Assembly (NCBI RefSeq): GCF_015350975.1
Contig: NZ_JADKRX010000005.1
Location: forward strand, 1-64,000
Length of the DNA stretch: 64,000 bases
Direction of reading: 5' to 3'
DNA from: Curtobacterium sp. VKM Ac-1395
GTDB lineage: Bacteria > Actinomycetota > Actinomycetes > Actinomycetales > Microbacteriaceae
Position numbers and translations under genes: made by a program. Below, in pieces: positions 28,263 through 39,503 of this stretch (position 1 is its first letter; every line of letters begins with the position of its first letter). The notes under the pieces are model-generated. The model saw only the letters and a list, made by a program, of their open reading frames with translations, was not told the origin of the DNA and did no database searches.

Positions 28263-29762
28263 CTACGCGGCCGCGGTCTCCCAGCGGAACGGGATCGAGA
28301 TCGTGACCTCGGTGCCGCTGCCGGTGAGCGTGTGCCAGTCGATCGTGCCGCCGAGCTCGCCCTGGATGAGCGTGCGGACGATCTGCGTGCCGAGACCTGA
28401 GCCGACCTTGCCCTCGGGCAGCCCCACGCCGTTGTCGCGGACCTGGATCTCGAGGTGGTCGTCCGAGCGGTGGGCGACGATCTCGACCTCGCCGTCGCGG
28501 CCGTCGAGTCCGTGCTCCACCGCGTTCGTCACGAGCTCCGTCAGCCCGAGCGCGAGCGGCGTGGCGGCCTCGGAGGGCAGGACGCCGAACTCCCCGGTCT
28601 TCTTCGGGTGCACGGTCGTGTTGTGGGACGCCGCGACCTCGGTCACGAGCTTGAGCACGGAGTCGAAGACCTCGTCGAAGTCGACGTTCTGGCTGAGGCC
28701 GGTCGACAGGGTGTCGTGCACGACGGCGATCGCCGCCACGCGCCGCATCGCGTTCTGCAGGGACGTCTTGGCCTCTTCCGAGTGCGTGCGCCGCGCCTGG
28801 ATGCGCAGGAGCGAGGCCACCGTCTGCAGGTTGTTCTTCACGCGGTGGTGGATCTCGCGGATCGTCGCGTCCTTGGTGATCAGCTCGCGCTCCTGGTGCC
28901 GCATCTCGGTGACGTCGCGGCAGAGCACGACCGCACCGATCCGCTCACCGTGGTCACGCAGCGGGATCGACCGCAGGGTGACCGCGACGCCGTTCGACTC
29001 GATGTCCGCGCGCCAGGGAGCACGGCCGGTGACGACGAGCGGCAGCGACTCGTCGACGTCGAGCTGGGCGCCGAGGAGTTCAGTGGTGACCTCGGCCAGG
29101 GACTTCCGCTCGAGTTCGCCCTCGAAGCCCATCCGGTTGAAGGCGCTCAGGCCGTTCGGGCTGGCGAACGTGACGATGCCGTTCGTGTCGAGGCGGAGCA
29201 GGCCGTCGCTCGCACGGGGTGCGCCACGACGCGGGCCGGCCGGAGCACCGAGGTCCGGGAAGTCGCCCGTCGCGATCATGCCGAACAGGTCGTTCGCGCT
29301 CGCGGTGAAGTTGAGCTCCTGGCGGCTCGGCGTGCGCATCTCGTCCTGGTTGGAGTGGCGCGTGACCACGGCGATCGGCCGGTCGGTCGTCTGCTTGCTC
29401 TTCGCGCTGAGGCGACGGAGCACGGGGATGGCCCGGACACGGGTCGGGGTGTCCTCGTACCAGTCCGGCTCGGCGGAGTCGACGACACGGGCGGACGCGA
29501 AGCTCTCGGTGACCTGCTCGCGCCACTCCTCGCGGATCTCCTGCCCGACGATGTCGCGGTAGAACAGCGTCGCGGCGGACGACGGACGGGCGTGGGCGAC
29601 GGCCACGAAGGAGCCGTCCTCGGCCGTCGGCACCCAGAGCACCATGTCGGCGAACGACAGGTCCGAGAGGAGCTGCCAGTCCCCCACGAGCAGGTGGAGC
29701 CACTCCACGTCCGCTTCGGAGGACCGGCCTTGTGCGAGGACGAGATCACTGAGGGTCGACAC
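28263..29762 (-). CDS. pdtaS: PdtaS-type sensor histidine kinase
   Basis: 499 residues, cytoplasmic with no membrane helix. An N-terminal GAF-like sensor domain (1 to about 150), a PAS domain (about 185-285), then HisKA_2 with the histidine pair 305-306 in EIHHRVKNNLQTVASLLR and HATPase_c (TELVTNAVEHGLDG near 395). The architecture matches actinobacterial PdtaS, which signals to the ANTAR-type antiterminator PdtaR; no PdtaR gene is in the window. Start GTG, six bases after TAGACT with no Shine-Dalgarno (leaderless pattern). Confidence 0.88.
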   Translation of the reverse strand: MSTLSDLVLAQGRSSEADVEWLHLLVGDWQLLSDLSFADMVLWVPTAEDGSFVAVAHARPSSAATLFYRDIVGQEIREEWREQVTESFASARVVDSAEPDWYEDTPTRVRAIPVLRRLSAKSKQTTDRPIAVVTRHSNQDEMRTPSRQELNFTASANDLFGMIATGDFPDLGAPAGPRRGAPRASDGLLRLDTNGIVTFASPNGLSAFNRMGFEGELERKSLAEVTTELLGAQLDVDESLPLVVTGRAPWRADIESNGVAVTLRSIPLRDHGERIGAVVLCRDVTEMRHQERELITKDATIREIHHRVKNNLQTVASLLRIQARRTHSEEAKTSLQNAMRRVAAIAVVHDTLSTGLSQNVDFDEVFDSVLKLVTEVAASHNTTVHPKKTGEFGVLPSEAATPLALGLTELVTNAVEHGLDGRDGEVEIVAHRSDDHLEIQVRDNGVGLPEGKVGSGLGTQIVRTLIQGELGGTIDWHTLTGSGTEVTISIPFRWETAAA

Positions 29763-29881
29763 CCGACCAGTCTAGGTCCGGGCACGTTGTGGACAGATCG
29801 CCGCTCTCCACAGGTCAGGCGCGTCGTCATTTCGCATTTCGCATTCCCCATACGCTCTGCCCACCAACGAAAGGGGCCGGG

Positions 29882-30421
29882 GTGGCGCGGGAAGCACAGC
29901 GGGTCGACGACGATCCGCACCAGAGCACGGAGGCGGGAGCCACTGCGGTCGGGCAGGAGGCGACGGCGCTGCGGCTCGACGCCCTCGGGCACGAGCACGC
30001 TGCGACGACGGCGCTCGTGCCACGACCGGTCGGAGACGACGGGCCGGACCGGGCCGACGAGTCGACCCCGGGGCCGCCGCCCCTCCCCGACCCGGCAGCG
30101 ACCGCGCAGGCGCTGGCACTCTGCGTCGCCGAGATCCTCACCGGCGCTCGGGACGTCGAGAGCATCGCCCGGTGGATCACGGACGACGTGCAGCGGCACC
30201 TCCACCAGCGAGCCGCGTACGCCGCCAGGGCACGGTCCGCCTCCCCGCACCGGAATCGACGGCCGTCGATCCGCGTCGGGACCGTCGTGGTGAGCCGCCC
30301 GCGGGACGGCGTGGCCGAGGCGAGCGTGGTGGTCCACACCCGGAGCCGCGCCCGAGCGGTCGCGATCCGGCTCGAGGAGCGTGCCGGGCGGTGGCGCGCC
30401 ACCGCCATCGGGATGCTCTGA
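29882..30421 (+). CDS. Rv3235-family protein
   Basis: 179 residues. The N-terminal 90 residues are Pro/Asp/Ala-rich and probably disordered. The conserved part is the C-terminal alpha/beta domain (LALCVAEILTGARDVESIAR, about 98-178) ending in RWRATAIGML, as in mycobacterial Rv3235, which also lies beside secA. GTG start with AAGGGG about six bases upstream; earlier in-frame starts lie in promoter-like A/T-rich sequence. Function unknown. Convergent with secA across a 30-bp terminator. Confidence 0.8.
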   Translation: MAREAQRVDDDPHQSTEAGATAVGQEATALRLDALGHEHAATTALVPRPVGDDGPDRADESTPGPPPLPDPAATAQALALCVAEILTGARDVESIARWITDDVQRHLHQRAAYAARARSASPHRNRRPSIRVGTVVVSRPRDGVAEASVVVHTRSRARAVAIRLEERAGRWRATAIGML

Positions 30422-30443
30422 CCGGCGCAGTCGCTCCTCGACG

Positions 30444-30508
30444 GACCACGCCACAGACGGGAGGCCCGGTGCCAGCTGGCACCGGGCCTCCCGTCTGGTG
30501 GCGTGGTC
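30444..30508. terminator. Bidirectional terminator, about 30-bp stem
   Basis: Arms starting GACCACGCCACAGACGG and ending CCGTCTGGTGGCGTGGTC pair along about 30 positions with a single bulged base around AGCT; the inner arms are GGAGGCCCGGTGCC and GGCACCGGGCCTCC. It starts 23 bases past the Rv3235-family stop and ends five bases before the secA stop. Confidence 0.88.
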
Positions 30509-30512
30509 GGGT

Positions 30513-33293
<2,781 letters not shown>

Positions 33294-33397
33294 GTGAACT
33301 CCTTACGGTTCGTCGCGCGCGGTCGGCGCGTCCGAACAGCCAGTCATGCTAGCAACCCGCCCGAGCCCTGTGCTGTGAGGAACGCCGACGGAACACA

Positions 33398-33431
33398 GGT
33401 GTGCGCGGCCCCCGAACGGGCCGCGCACACC
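33398..33431 (-). terminator. Perfect 14-bp hairpin behind hpf
   Basis: GGTGTGCGCGGCCC and GGGCCGCGCACACC close a CCGAAC loop, 19 bases beyond the hpf stop and 105 bases upstream of secA. It separates the two transcription units, although they are co-oriented. Confidence 0.75.
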
Positions 33432-33450
33432 GGGGTGGTCCCTCGGACGC

Positions 33451-34167
33451 TCAGGCGAGCGCGGCCGCGGGCTCCGTCTGCGTCGTCTCGTCGGCGGCTG
33501 CGTCGGTGCGGACGGCGTCGGTGCCGTCGAGCCCGATGACGCCGTAGTCCCAGCCCTTGCGTCGGTAGACGACGCTCGGACGGCGGGTCTCCGCGTCGAC
33601 GAACAGGTAGAAGTCGTGTCCGACGAGCTCCATGAAGTAGAGCGCGTCGTCCACGGTCATCGGCTCCGCGGTGAAGACCTTCTCGCGGATGACGACGGGC
33701 GAGTAGACCTCGTCCTCGTCGTCGTGGGGCTCCTCGGTCATCACCGGGATCGCCCCCGTGGCGACGTCCTCGATGAGCTTGCCGTCGGCGGGCACGACGT
33801 CCATGCCGTCGAACGCGGACCCGGCCGCTTCGGCGACGGAGGTCGGACGGTGGCGACCGCGGTGCACCTTGCGGCGGTCGCGCGCCCGGCGGAGGCGCTC
33901 CATGATCCGGGCGAACGCGAGGTCGAACGCGGCGTACTTGTCCGACGCGGCGGACTCGGCCCGCACGAGGGGCCCCGGGCCGATGAGCGTCAGTTCGACG
34001 CGGTCCTCGCCCTGACCGCCGCCGCTCTTCTCGTTGTGTCGGCTGATCCGCACCTCGAAGGCGAGTGCGCGATCGGCGAGCACGTCGATCTTGTCGGACT
34101 TCTGCTCGACGTAGGTACGGAATCGGTCGGTGACCCCGACGTTCCGGCCTGTGATCGTCACGTCCAT
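33451..34167 (-). CDS. hpf: Ribosome hibernation-promoting factor, long form
   Basis: 238 residues. N-terminal S30AE domain (1 to about 105: VTITGRNVGVTDRFRTYVE), a charged linker, and the C-terminal dimerisation domain (about 165-220: MTVDDALYFMELVGHDFYLF, then SVVYRRKGWDYGVIGL). The long form ties two 70S ribosomes into 100S dimers in slow growth. ATG with GGGAG eight bases upstream; an ATG four codons earlier overlaps that ribosome site. The neighbour of secA here as in most actinobacteria. Confidence 0.95.
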   Translation of the reverse strand: MDVTITGRNVGVTDRFRTYVEQKSDKIDVLADRALAFEVRISRHNEKSGGGQGEDRVELTLIGPGPLVRAESAASDKYAAFDLAFARIMERLRRARDRRKVHRGRHRPTSVAEAAGSAFDGMDVVPADGKLIEDVATGAIPVMTEEPHDDEDEVYSPVVIREKVFTAEPMTVDDALYFMELVGHDFYLFVDAETRRPSVVYRRKGWDYGVIGLDGTDAVRTDAAADETTQTEPAAALA

Positions 34168-34231
34168 GGCGGCTCCCATCGCTGAGTCGGCGCGTCACCT
34201 GCTTCCGGCGAACTCCGACGCCTTGCCAGGG

Positions 34232-34260
34232 ACGCTAGACCCGCCGACGGACCCGTGTCA
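34232..34260 (-). promoter_or_regulatory. Candidate hpf promoter (TGACAC-N17-TAGCGT)
   Basis: On the minus strand TGACAC (34255-34260) and TAGCGT (34232-34237) are 17 bases apart and point at hpf, giving an untranslated leader of about 55-60 bases. Confidence 0.45.
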
Positions 34261-34333
34261 CCGGGTGTGGGCGCGTCGGAGCGGACACCCACCGGATGCA
34301 CAGAGGACACCGGGCGTTCACCCGAGGTCGGCG

Positions 34334-35101
34334 TCATGCCTCCACGCTCGCCGTCGCGACGCACCGCACCACCCGGCCACCGGCTGCGCGCACGGCACGG
34401 ACCGCCTCGGCCATCGTCACCCCGGTGGTGACGACGTCGTCGACGAGGACGACGGTGCGGCCCTCGACCCGCACGGCACGGAGGGTCCCGACCGTGGCGG
34501 CCACCCGTTCCAGCGCCGTCCGCTGCTTCTGGCCGGCCCCGGCGCGCAGGCCGCCACCGCGCAGGCCGACAGCGTGCAGGCTGTCACCGTGCCGGCTGCC
34601 ACAGTGCCGGCTGCCACAGTGCACGCCGCCACCGTGCCGGCTGCCACCGAGCAGCCGACGGCCGGGTACCCGGGCACGGTGCAGCTGCCCGGTCCCCCGC
34701 ACACCGCCCCGTGCGAGCAGGAGCACCACCGGGTCGAAGCCGCGTCGGCGCCGGCCCCGCGGGGACGGCGGGACGCGGAGGACGAGCGTGCCCGGCGGTG
34801 CCTCGGCGAGCGCACGACGCACCAGCGCGGCGGTCCGGCGGCCGAGGGGGCCGGCGACGTCGACACGGCCGCGCAGCTTGAGCTCGAGGAGCAGGGTGCG
34901 GACGAGGCCCTCGTACTCGAAGGCGGCGTCGAGGCGCACCCCGCCGACGAGCCGGACCCGGTGCGGGCGGCCGTCGAGGGTGGCACGGCAGGACCGGCAG
35001 AGGGCGCGGTCGGACGCGCCGCAGCCGAGACAGGCGACGGGCAGGAACAGGGCGAGGACGGCGACGAGTGCGTCGCGCCAGGGGTGTGGAGCCGTGGTCA
35101 T
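34334..35101 (-). CDS. comF: ComF-family phosphoribosyltransferase-like protein with in-frame minisatellite
   Basis: 255 residues. N-terminal double zinc-finger-like CLGCGASDRALCRSC (about residues 24-38), a middle region with the RRRRGFDPV segment, and the C-terminal PRPP-binding motif VVLVDDVVTTGVTMAEA near 218. ComF/ComFC proteins act in DNA uptake or its repair-linked remnants. Odd: residues roughly 150-187 are a Gly/Arg/His/Ser run (GSRHG-type units) encoded by seven tandem 15-bp repeats (34544-34648) between the GFDP segment and QKQRTALER; the usual family sequence has no such insert. Both flanking motifs remain in frame. Start ATG with CAGGAT six bases upstream. Confidence 0.85.
   Translation of the reverse strand: MTTAPHPWRDALVAVLALFLPVACLGCGASDRALCRSCRATLDGRPHRVRLVGGVRLDAAFEYEGLVRTLLLELKLRGRVDVAGPLGRRTAALVRRALAEAPPGTLVLRVPPSPRGRRRRGFDPVVLLLARGGVRGTGQLHRARVPGRRLLGGSRHGGGVHCGSRHCGSRHGDSLHAVGLRGGGLRAGAGQKQRTALERVAATVGTLRAVRVEGRTVVLVDDVVTTGVTMAEAVRAVRAAGGRVVRCVATASVEA
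34544..34648 (-). repeat. Seven tandem 15-bp units inside comF
   Basis: Units run 34544-34558, 34559-34573, 34574-34588, 34589-34603, 34604-34618, 34619-34633 and 34634-34648. Two are identical (GTGCCGGCTGCCACA), the others differ by one to five bases. A diverged eighth (34649-34663) may follow. Unit length is a multiple of three, so changes in copy number keep comF in frame. Confidence 0.9.
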
Positions 35102-35167
35102 GGGGCGATCCTGGCGGCGGGAGGACGCCGGGCGGGGGCCGGGGGGCGGACCGGTGGAGGGCCTCCC

Positions 35168-35259
35168 GGCCGGACCGGCTGAGGAGGGACGGCCTGACCG
35201 GCTGTGGAGGGACGGCCGGACCGGCCGTGGAGGGACAGCTGGCCCGGCCGTCGTGGGAC
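35168..35259. repeat. Four tandem 23-bp units between comF and lpqB
   Basis: Units start at 35168, 35191, 35214 and 35237. The first begins GGCCGGACCGGCTGAGG and ends AGGGAC; later units differ at two to nine positions, the fourth being the most diverged. Each carries a small GGCCGGACCGGC-type dyad. They fill most of the 174-base gap between the lpqB stop and the comF start. Confidence 0.85.
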
Positions 35260-35275
35260 CGCCTGCCGCGCCCCG

Positions 35276-37021
35276 TCAGCGCTGGACGCCGAGCACCGAC
35301 GCGCTGATCCCGGTCCGGTCCCACCCGCCGCCGGTGGACTGCACGACCTGCCCGTCCCGCATCAGCAGGAGCAGCGAGTGCGCGCTGCCGCCGACGATCT
35401 GCGTCGCCTCGTCCTCCGGTCGCTGCAGGGCGACCGACTGCCCGCCGATGGTGGCACGGACGACGCTCGGTCCACTCGACGTCTGCCCGAGCGATGCGAC
35501 GTCGAGGTCGCTCACCCACGTGGCGCCGAGTGCCTCGCCGGCTGCGGCCTGCAGGCGCACGGGTGCTCCGAGCGCCGTCGGTGAGCGGTCCGAGTCGCGG
35601 ATGATCGCCATCACGTAGAGCGCGGACCCGGCTCCGGTGTCGACGAGGGCGAGTGCCCTGGTGGAGTCGCGGGACACCTGGAAGGAGACCAGGTCCCCGT
35701 CCGGCAGGGTCGACGCGACGGCGTGCGAGTCACCGGCGAAGCCGTAGGCCGTGATCTTCCTGGTGTCCTTCGCGGTCCCCACCCACACGAAGCCCGCGTC
35801 GTCCACGGACGGGTCGACGAACCCGTCACCGGCGACGATGCGCAGCGGCCGCTTGCCGTTCTTCACCGTCCACACGCCGTCGACGTTGCCGAACGCGGCG
35901 TCCGACCCCGAGGCGGTCAGCGACAGCGACGTCGGGTCGAGGCGGCTGAGAGCGCTCCCGAGCCCGTTGCCGAGCGTGGAGACGTCCCCGCTGCCCGGGG
36001 TCGCGAAGCCGACGGTGTCGTCGTCGACGACGAGCGGGCGCGGGTCGACGTCGGGGTCGACGACGGCGCTCGTGCCGCTGGAGTCCGGCACGGAGAAGGT
36101 GGCGCCCTCGATGGTCATCGTGATCGAGGAGATGGTCGCGACCGTCGACAGCGAGCGGGCCAGCTGCTCCCGCATCCGCACCTTGTCGACGGTGGTCGCC
36201 CGGAGCGCGTCGCTCGACAGGTCCACCTGGGCGCTGCCGTTGTCCACCGTGACGGCGTTCAGCGAGAGCTGCGTGCCCTCGGGGAACGAGGACACCACGG
36301 CACCCTTGAGCCAGTCGGCCGGACCGGCGAGCAGGGCGCTCGCGATCCGGGTGCTCGTGGAGGAGCGGGCCAGGAACCAGCGCTCGTCCGGCACCAGGAA
36401 GCGGTAGGTGGGGTCGTAGAAGTAGAGGGCGTGCGCCTGGAACACCTGCTCGAAGCTGACCGGCGTCAGGATGATGCCGTCCGGCGCGTAGCTGATGCGC
36501 CACTCGCCGTCCTCCTTCACGAACTGGAAGGTCAGCGTGGACGAGGTCGGGCGGACGGCCTGGGTGTACTCGCCGTCGCTGTCGACGGTCGCGCTCGCCG
36601 TGAGCGTGTACGTGAGCTCGCGGGTGCCGGTGCGGTCGACGTCCCCGGCGCCCTGGCGGACGGTGACGCTCTGGCGCGGGTTCCACTTCTGGGCGAAGGA
36701 GGCGCTGAGGAACTCGCGGGCGATGGCGTAGTTGTCCTGGGCCCCGGTCGCGGCCTCGATGAACTGCTGCAGGATGGTGTCCTGGGCGGAGCCCTTCTCC
36801 GGTCCGCTCGGGCGGTAGTCGACCCCGGACACGGTGTCGTCCTTGAGGTCCTGACCGCTCCGCACCGGACCGCCGGTGGGGATGGCGGCGCAGGCGGTGA
36901 GCGCGACGAGGGTGAGCGCGGCGAGCGCGACGGCGAGCAGCCGGCGGGGCGAGCGTCGGCGCGAGCCGCCGGCGCCCCGGGTGCCCCGGCCGGCTGGCGG
37001 GGTCGCGGTGGTCCTGGTCAT
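35276..37021 (-). CDS. lpqB: Lipoprotein LpqB (MtrAB-associated)
   Basis: 581 residues. Signal with RRRSPRR, a hydrophobic core and lipobox LTAC, the lipidated cysteine being C44. Then an LpqB N-terminal domain with a GerMN-type domain (about 205-320, QVFQAHALYFYDP...), and a C-terminal beta-propeller-like half (about 325-581). In mycobacteria LpqB binds the extracellular part of MtrB and tunes signalling. Its ATG overlaps the mtrB stop (ATGA), so it is made with the kinase. Confidence 0.95.
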   Translation of the reverse strand: MTRTTATPPAGRGTRGAGGSRRRSPRRLLAVALAALTLVALTACAAIPTGGPVRSGQDLKDDTVSGVDYRPSGPEKGSAQDTILQQFIEAATGAQDNYAIAREFLSASFAQKWNPRQSVTVRQGAGDVDRTGTRELTYTLTASATVDSDGEYTQAVRPTSSTLTFQFVKEDGEWRISYAPDGIILTPVSFEQVFQAHALYFYDPTYRFLVPDERWFLARSSTSTRIASALLAGPADWLKGAVVSSFPEGTQLSLNAVTVDNGSAQVDLSSDALRATTVDKVRMREQLARSLSTVATISSITMTIEGATFSVPDSSGTSAVVDPDVDPRPLVVDDDTVGFATPGSGDVSTLGNGLGSALSRLDPTSLSLTASGSDAAFGNVDGVWTVKNGKRPLRIVAGDGFVDPSVDDAGFVWVGTAKDTRKITAYGFAGDSHAVASTLPDGDLVSFQVSRDSTRALALVDTGAGSALYVMAIIRDSDRSPTALGAPVRLQAAAGEALGATWVSDLDVASLGQTSSGPSVVRATIGGQSVALQRPEDEATQIVGGSAHSLLLLMRDGQVVQSTGGGWDRTGISASVLGVQR

Positions 37022-38679
37022 CGGGTGTCTCCTCCGCTCGGGCCGTCGTAGTGCTCGTCGAGCTCGGGCAGCGGGATGGCCGACGTCGCCGTGGCCTCCT
37101 GCCCGCGGCGCGGGACGGTGAGCACGAACGCCGAGCCTTCCCCCGGTCGGGACCAGACGTCGATGCGCCCACCGTGGAGGTTGGCGTCGCCGAGGCTGAT
37201 CGCCAGGCCGAGGCCCGTGCCGCCGATGGTGCGCTTGCGGCTCGGGTCGGCGCGCCAGAACCGGTCGAACACGCGGGCGGTGTCCTCAGCCGGCATCCCG
37301 ACGCCGTGGTCCCGCACGGCGATCGCGACGGTCCTGGCGTCGCTGTCGACGACCACGTGCACGGGCTTGCCGTCCCCGTGCTCGACGGCGTTGCCGACGA
37401 GGTTGCGCAGGATGCGCCGGATGCGCCGTCCGTCGAGCTGCATCGTGGTGTGTCCGCCGGGGGTCGCGAGGACGAGCTCGACGCCGGCGCGCTCGGCGAG
37501 CGGACGGAACTCGTCGACGATGTCGGCGGTGAGCGACGCCGGCACGACGGGCTCGGTCTCGAGCTCGACGGCCTGCGCGTCGTAGCGGGAGATCTCGAGG
37601 AGGTCGGACAGGAGCAGCTCGAAGCGGTCGATCTGGTCGTGGAGGAGCTCGGCCGAGCGCCCCACCGCGGGTTCGAACGCGTGCCGGGCGTCGTAGAGCA
37701 CGTCGCCCGCCAGGCGGATCGTGGTGAGCGGCGTGCGCAGCTCGTGGGAGACGTCGGAGACGAAGCGCTGCTGCACCCGGGACAGCTCGGCGAGCTGGGT
37801 GATCTGCCGGCTGACGGCGTCCGCCATCCCGTTGAAGCTCCGCGCGAGGGTGGCGACGTCGTCCTGCCCCTTCACCGGGATCCGCTCGTCGAGCCGTCCC
37901 GAGGCGATCTTCCGGCTCGTCTCCGCTGCGCCGCGGATCGGCACGACGACGAGCCGGACCACGAGCGACGTGACGAGGGCGATGAGCACGATGAGCGCGA
38001 CACCGCCAATCGAGAGCGTCTGCGACACGAAGTCGAGGGTCTGCTGGGCGTCGGAGAGGTCGTACACCAGGTAGAGCTCGTACTGCCCGGCACTCGGGAT
38101 CTGCAGCGTCGACCCGACGGCGAGCCCCGGCTGCCGGCGACCGGCGTCGTCGAGGCGCACGGCCTGCAGGCTGAGCTTGCCGGTGTTCTTCGCCACCTCC
38201 TTCCGGAGCTCGTCCGTGATGACGGCGTCCGGGAAGTACTGGCTGGCGAGGTTCTGCAGCGTCTGCGGGCCCGACGCCCCGGGCGAGCGCTCGATCGCGA
38301 TGCTCGTGCCGCCGGGGCTCGTCGTGTTCGACAGGATCGCCCGCTGCGCCTCGTTCTGCAGCGTCTCGAGCTCGGACTGGTTGTTGTCCTCGGCCGCCGT
38401 GGCCGCGTCGAAGATGCCCTGCGCCACGTTCGTGGCCCGGGCGGACTCGGCCTCGATCTGGTCGCGGCGCTGCGAGTACACGTTGCTCGAGATGCTCAGC
38501 ATCACCGCGGTGCCGATGATCGCGACGGCGAGTCCGGTGGTGGTGACGGTGATCGCCACCGACCGGAACATCAGCGAGCGCCGCCAGAAGAACGCGATGC
38601 CCCGCCAGCCCCGTCTGGCCCAGGCGCGGAGCCGCCGACGCGCCCGCGACAGGGACGGCTGCCCGGACGAGCTCGGCAC
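37018..38679 (-). CDS. mtrB: Sensor histidine kinase MtrB
   Basis: 553 residues. First helix about 38-60 after a basic N-terminus, extracytoplasmic domain of about 150 residues, second helix near 220-245, HAMP, then HisKA with the phospho-histidine in RFVSDVSHELRTPLTTIRL and HATPase ending GGTGLGLAISLGDANLHGG. GTG start five bases after the mtrA stop; there is an upstream in-frame stretch but it belongs to mtrA. Partner of MtrA in control of cell-wall and division genes. Confidence 0.95.
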   Translation of the reverse strand: MPSSSGQPSLSRARRRLRAWARRGWRGIAFFWRRSLMFRSVAITVTTTGLAVAIIGTAVMLSISSNVYSQRRDQIEAESARATNVAQGIFDAATAAEDNNQSELETLQNEAQRAILSNTTSPGGTSIAIERSPGASGPQTLQNLASQYFPDAVITDELRKEVAKNTGKLSLQAVRLDDAGRRQPGLAVGSTLQIPSAGQYELYLVYDLSDAQQTLDFVSQTLSIGGVALIVLIALVTSLVVRLVVVPIRGAAETSRKIASGRLDERIPVKGQDDVATLARSFNGMADAVSRQITQLAELSRVQQRFVSDVSHELRTPLTTIRLAGDVLYDARHAFEPAVGRSAELLHDQIDRFELLLSDLLEISRYDAQAVELETEPVVPASLTADIVDEFRPLAERAGVELVLATPGGHTTMQLDGRRIRRILRNLVGNAVEHGDGKPVHVVVDSDARTVAIAVRDHGVGMPAEDTARVFDRFWRADPSRKRTIGGTGLGLAISLGDANLHGGRIDVWSRPGEGSAFVLTVPRRGQEATATSAIPLPELDEHYDGPSGGDTR

Positions 38680-38684
38680 GGTGC

Positions 38685-39359
38685 TCAGGCTCCCCCGGCG
38701 CGGTAGCCGACGCCGCGGACGGTGGTCACGATGCGCGGTGCGTCGGGGTCGTGCTCGATCTTCGCGCGGAGCCGCTGCACGTGCACGTTCACCAGTCGGG
38801 TGTCGGCCTTGTAGTGGTAGCCCCACACCTGCTCGAGCAGCATCTCGCGCGTGAAGACCTGGTTCGGCTTCTCGGCGAGGGCCCGCAGCAGGTCGAACTC
38901 GAGCGGGGTCAGCGCGATCACGGCGTCACCGCGGCGGACCTCGTGACCGGGGACGTCGACGACCAGGTCACCGACGTGCAGGACCGTCGCGTCGGAGGCG
39001 GTCGGCCGCAGGCGCGTGCGGATGCGGGCGACGAGCTCCTTCGGGTTGAAGGGCTTGACCACGTAGTCGTCGGCGCCGTTCTCGAGGCCGGCGACGACGT
39101 CGGACGTGTCGCCCTTCGCGGTGAGCATGATGATCGGCGTGCCGCTCTCGGCGCGGATCCGGCGGCACACCTCGATGCCGTCGATGCCCGGGAGCATGAC
39201 GTCGAGGAGCACCAGGTCGGGCTTCGTCGCGTGGAAGGCCTCGACGGCGTCGTTGCCGTCGCCGCTGAACTCGGGCTCGTAGCCCTCGGCGCGGAGGACG
39301 ATGCCGATCATCTCGGCGAGGGCCTGGTCGTCGTCGACGACGAGGATGCGCGGTGTCAT
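38685..39359 (-). CDS. mtrA: Response regulator MtrA
   Basis: 224 residues. Receiver domain with VVDDDQ, phospho-acceptor D53 in LVLLDVMLPGIDG, TAKGD and KPFNPKEL; winged-helix domain (about 128-222) with EQVWGYHYKADTRLVNVHV, a signature of MtrA. ATG chosen at the start of the receiver fold; a longer in-frame extension exists but is not conserved in character. A TATCGT hexamer (39414-39419, minus strand) is a plausible -10. First gene of mtrA-mtrB-lpqB. Confidence 0.97.
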   Translation of the reverse strand: MTPRILVVDDDQALAEMIGIVLRAEGYEPEFSGDGNDAVEAFHATKPDLVLLDVMLPGIDGIEVCRRIRAESGTPIIMLTAKGDTSDVVAGLENGADDYVVKPFNPKELVARIRTRLRPTASDATVLHVGDLVVDVPGHEVRRGDAVIALTPLEFDLLRALAEKPNQVFTREMLLEQVWGYHYKADTRLVNVHVQRLRAKIEHDPDAPRIVTTVRGVGYRAGGA

Positions 39360-39503
39360 GTGATGTGGACTCCGGGTGGCGTGCGGGGATGCCCGGGCAG
39401 GCACCGTCCGTTCACGATAGCCGAGGCCCCGTCACGCCGGGTTTTCCGCCAGGATGGGGAGGTCCGCGTGTTCCCGGCGCGGCCGACGTGAGGGGGCGGT
39501 CCG

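Noticed and set aside
34130-35182. Plus-strand frame with a striking VPAAT repeat opposite comF
   Set aside because: The repeat is the 15-bp minisatellite read from the wrong strand; the minus strand carries the zinc-finger and PRPP motifs of ComF.
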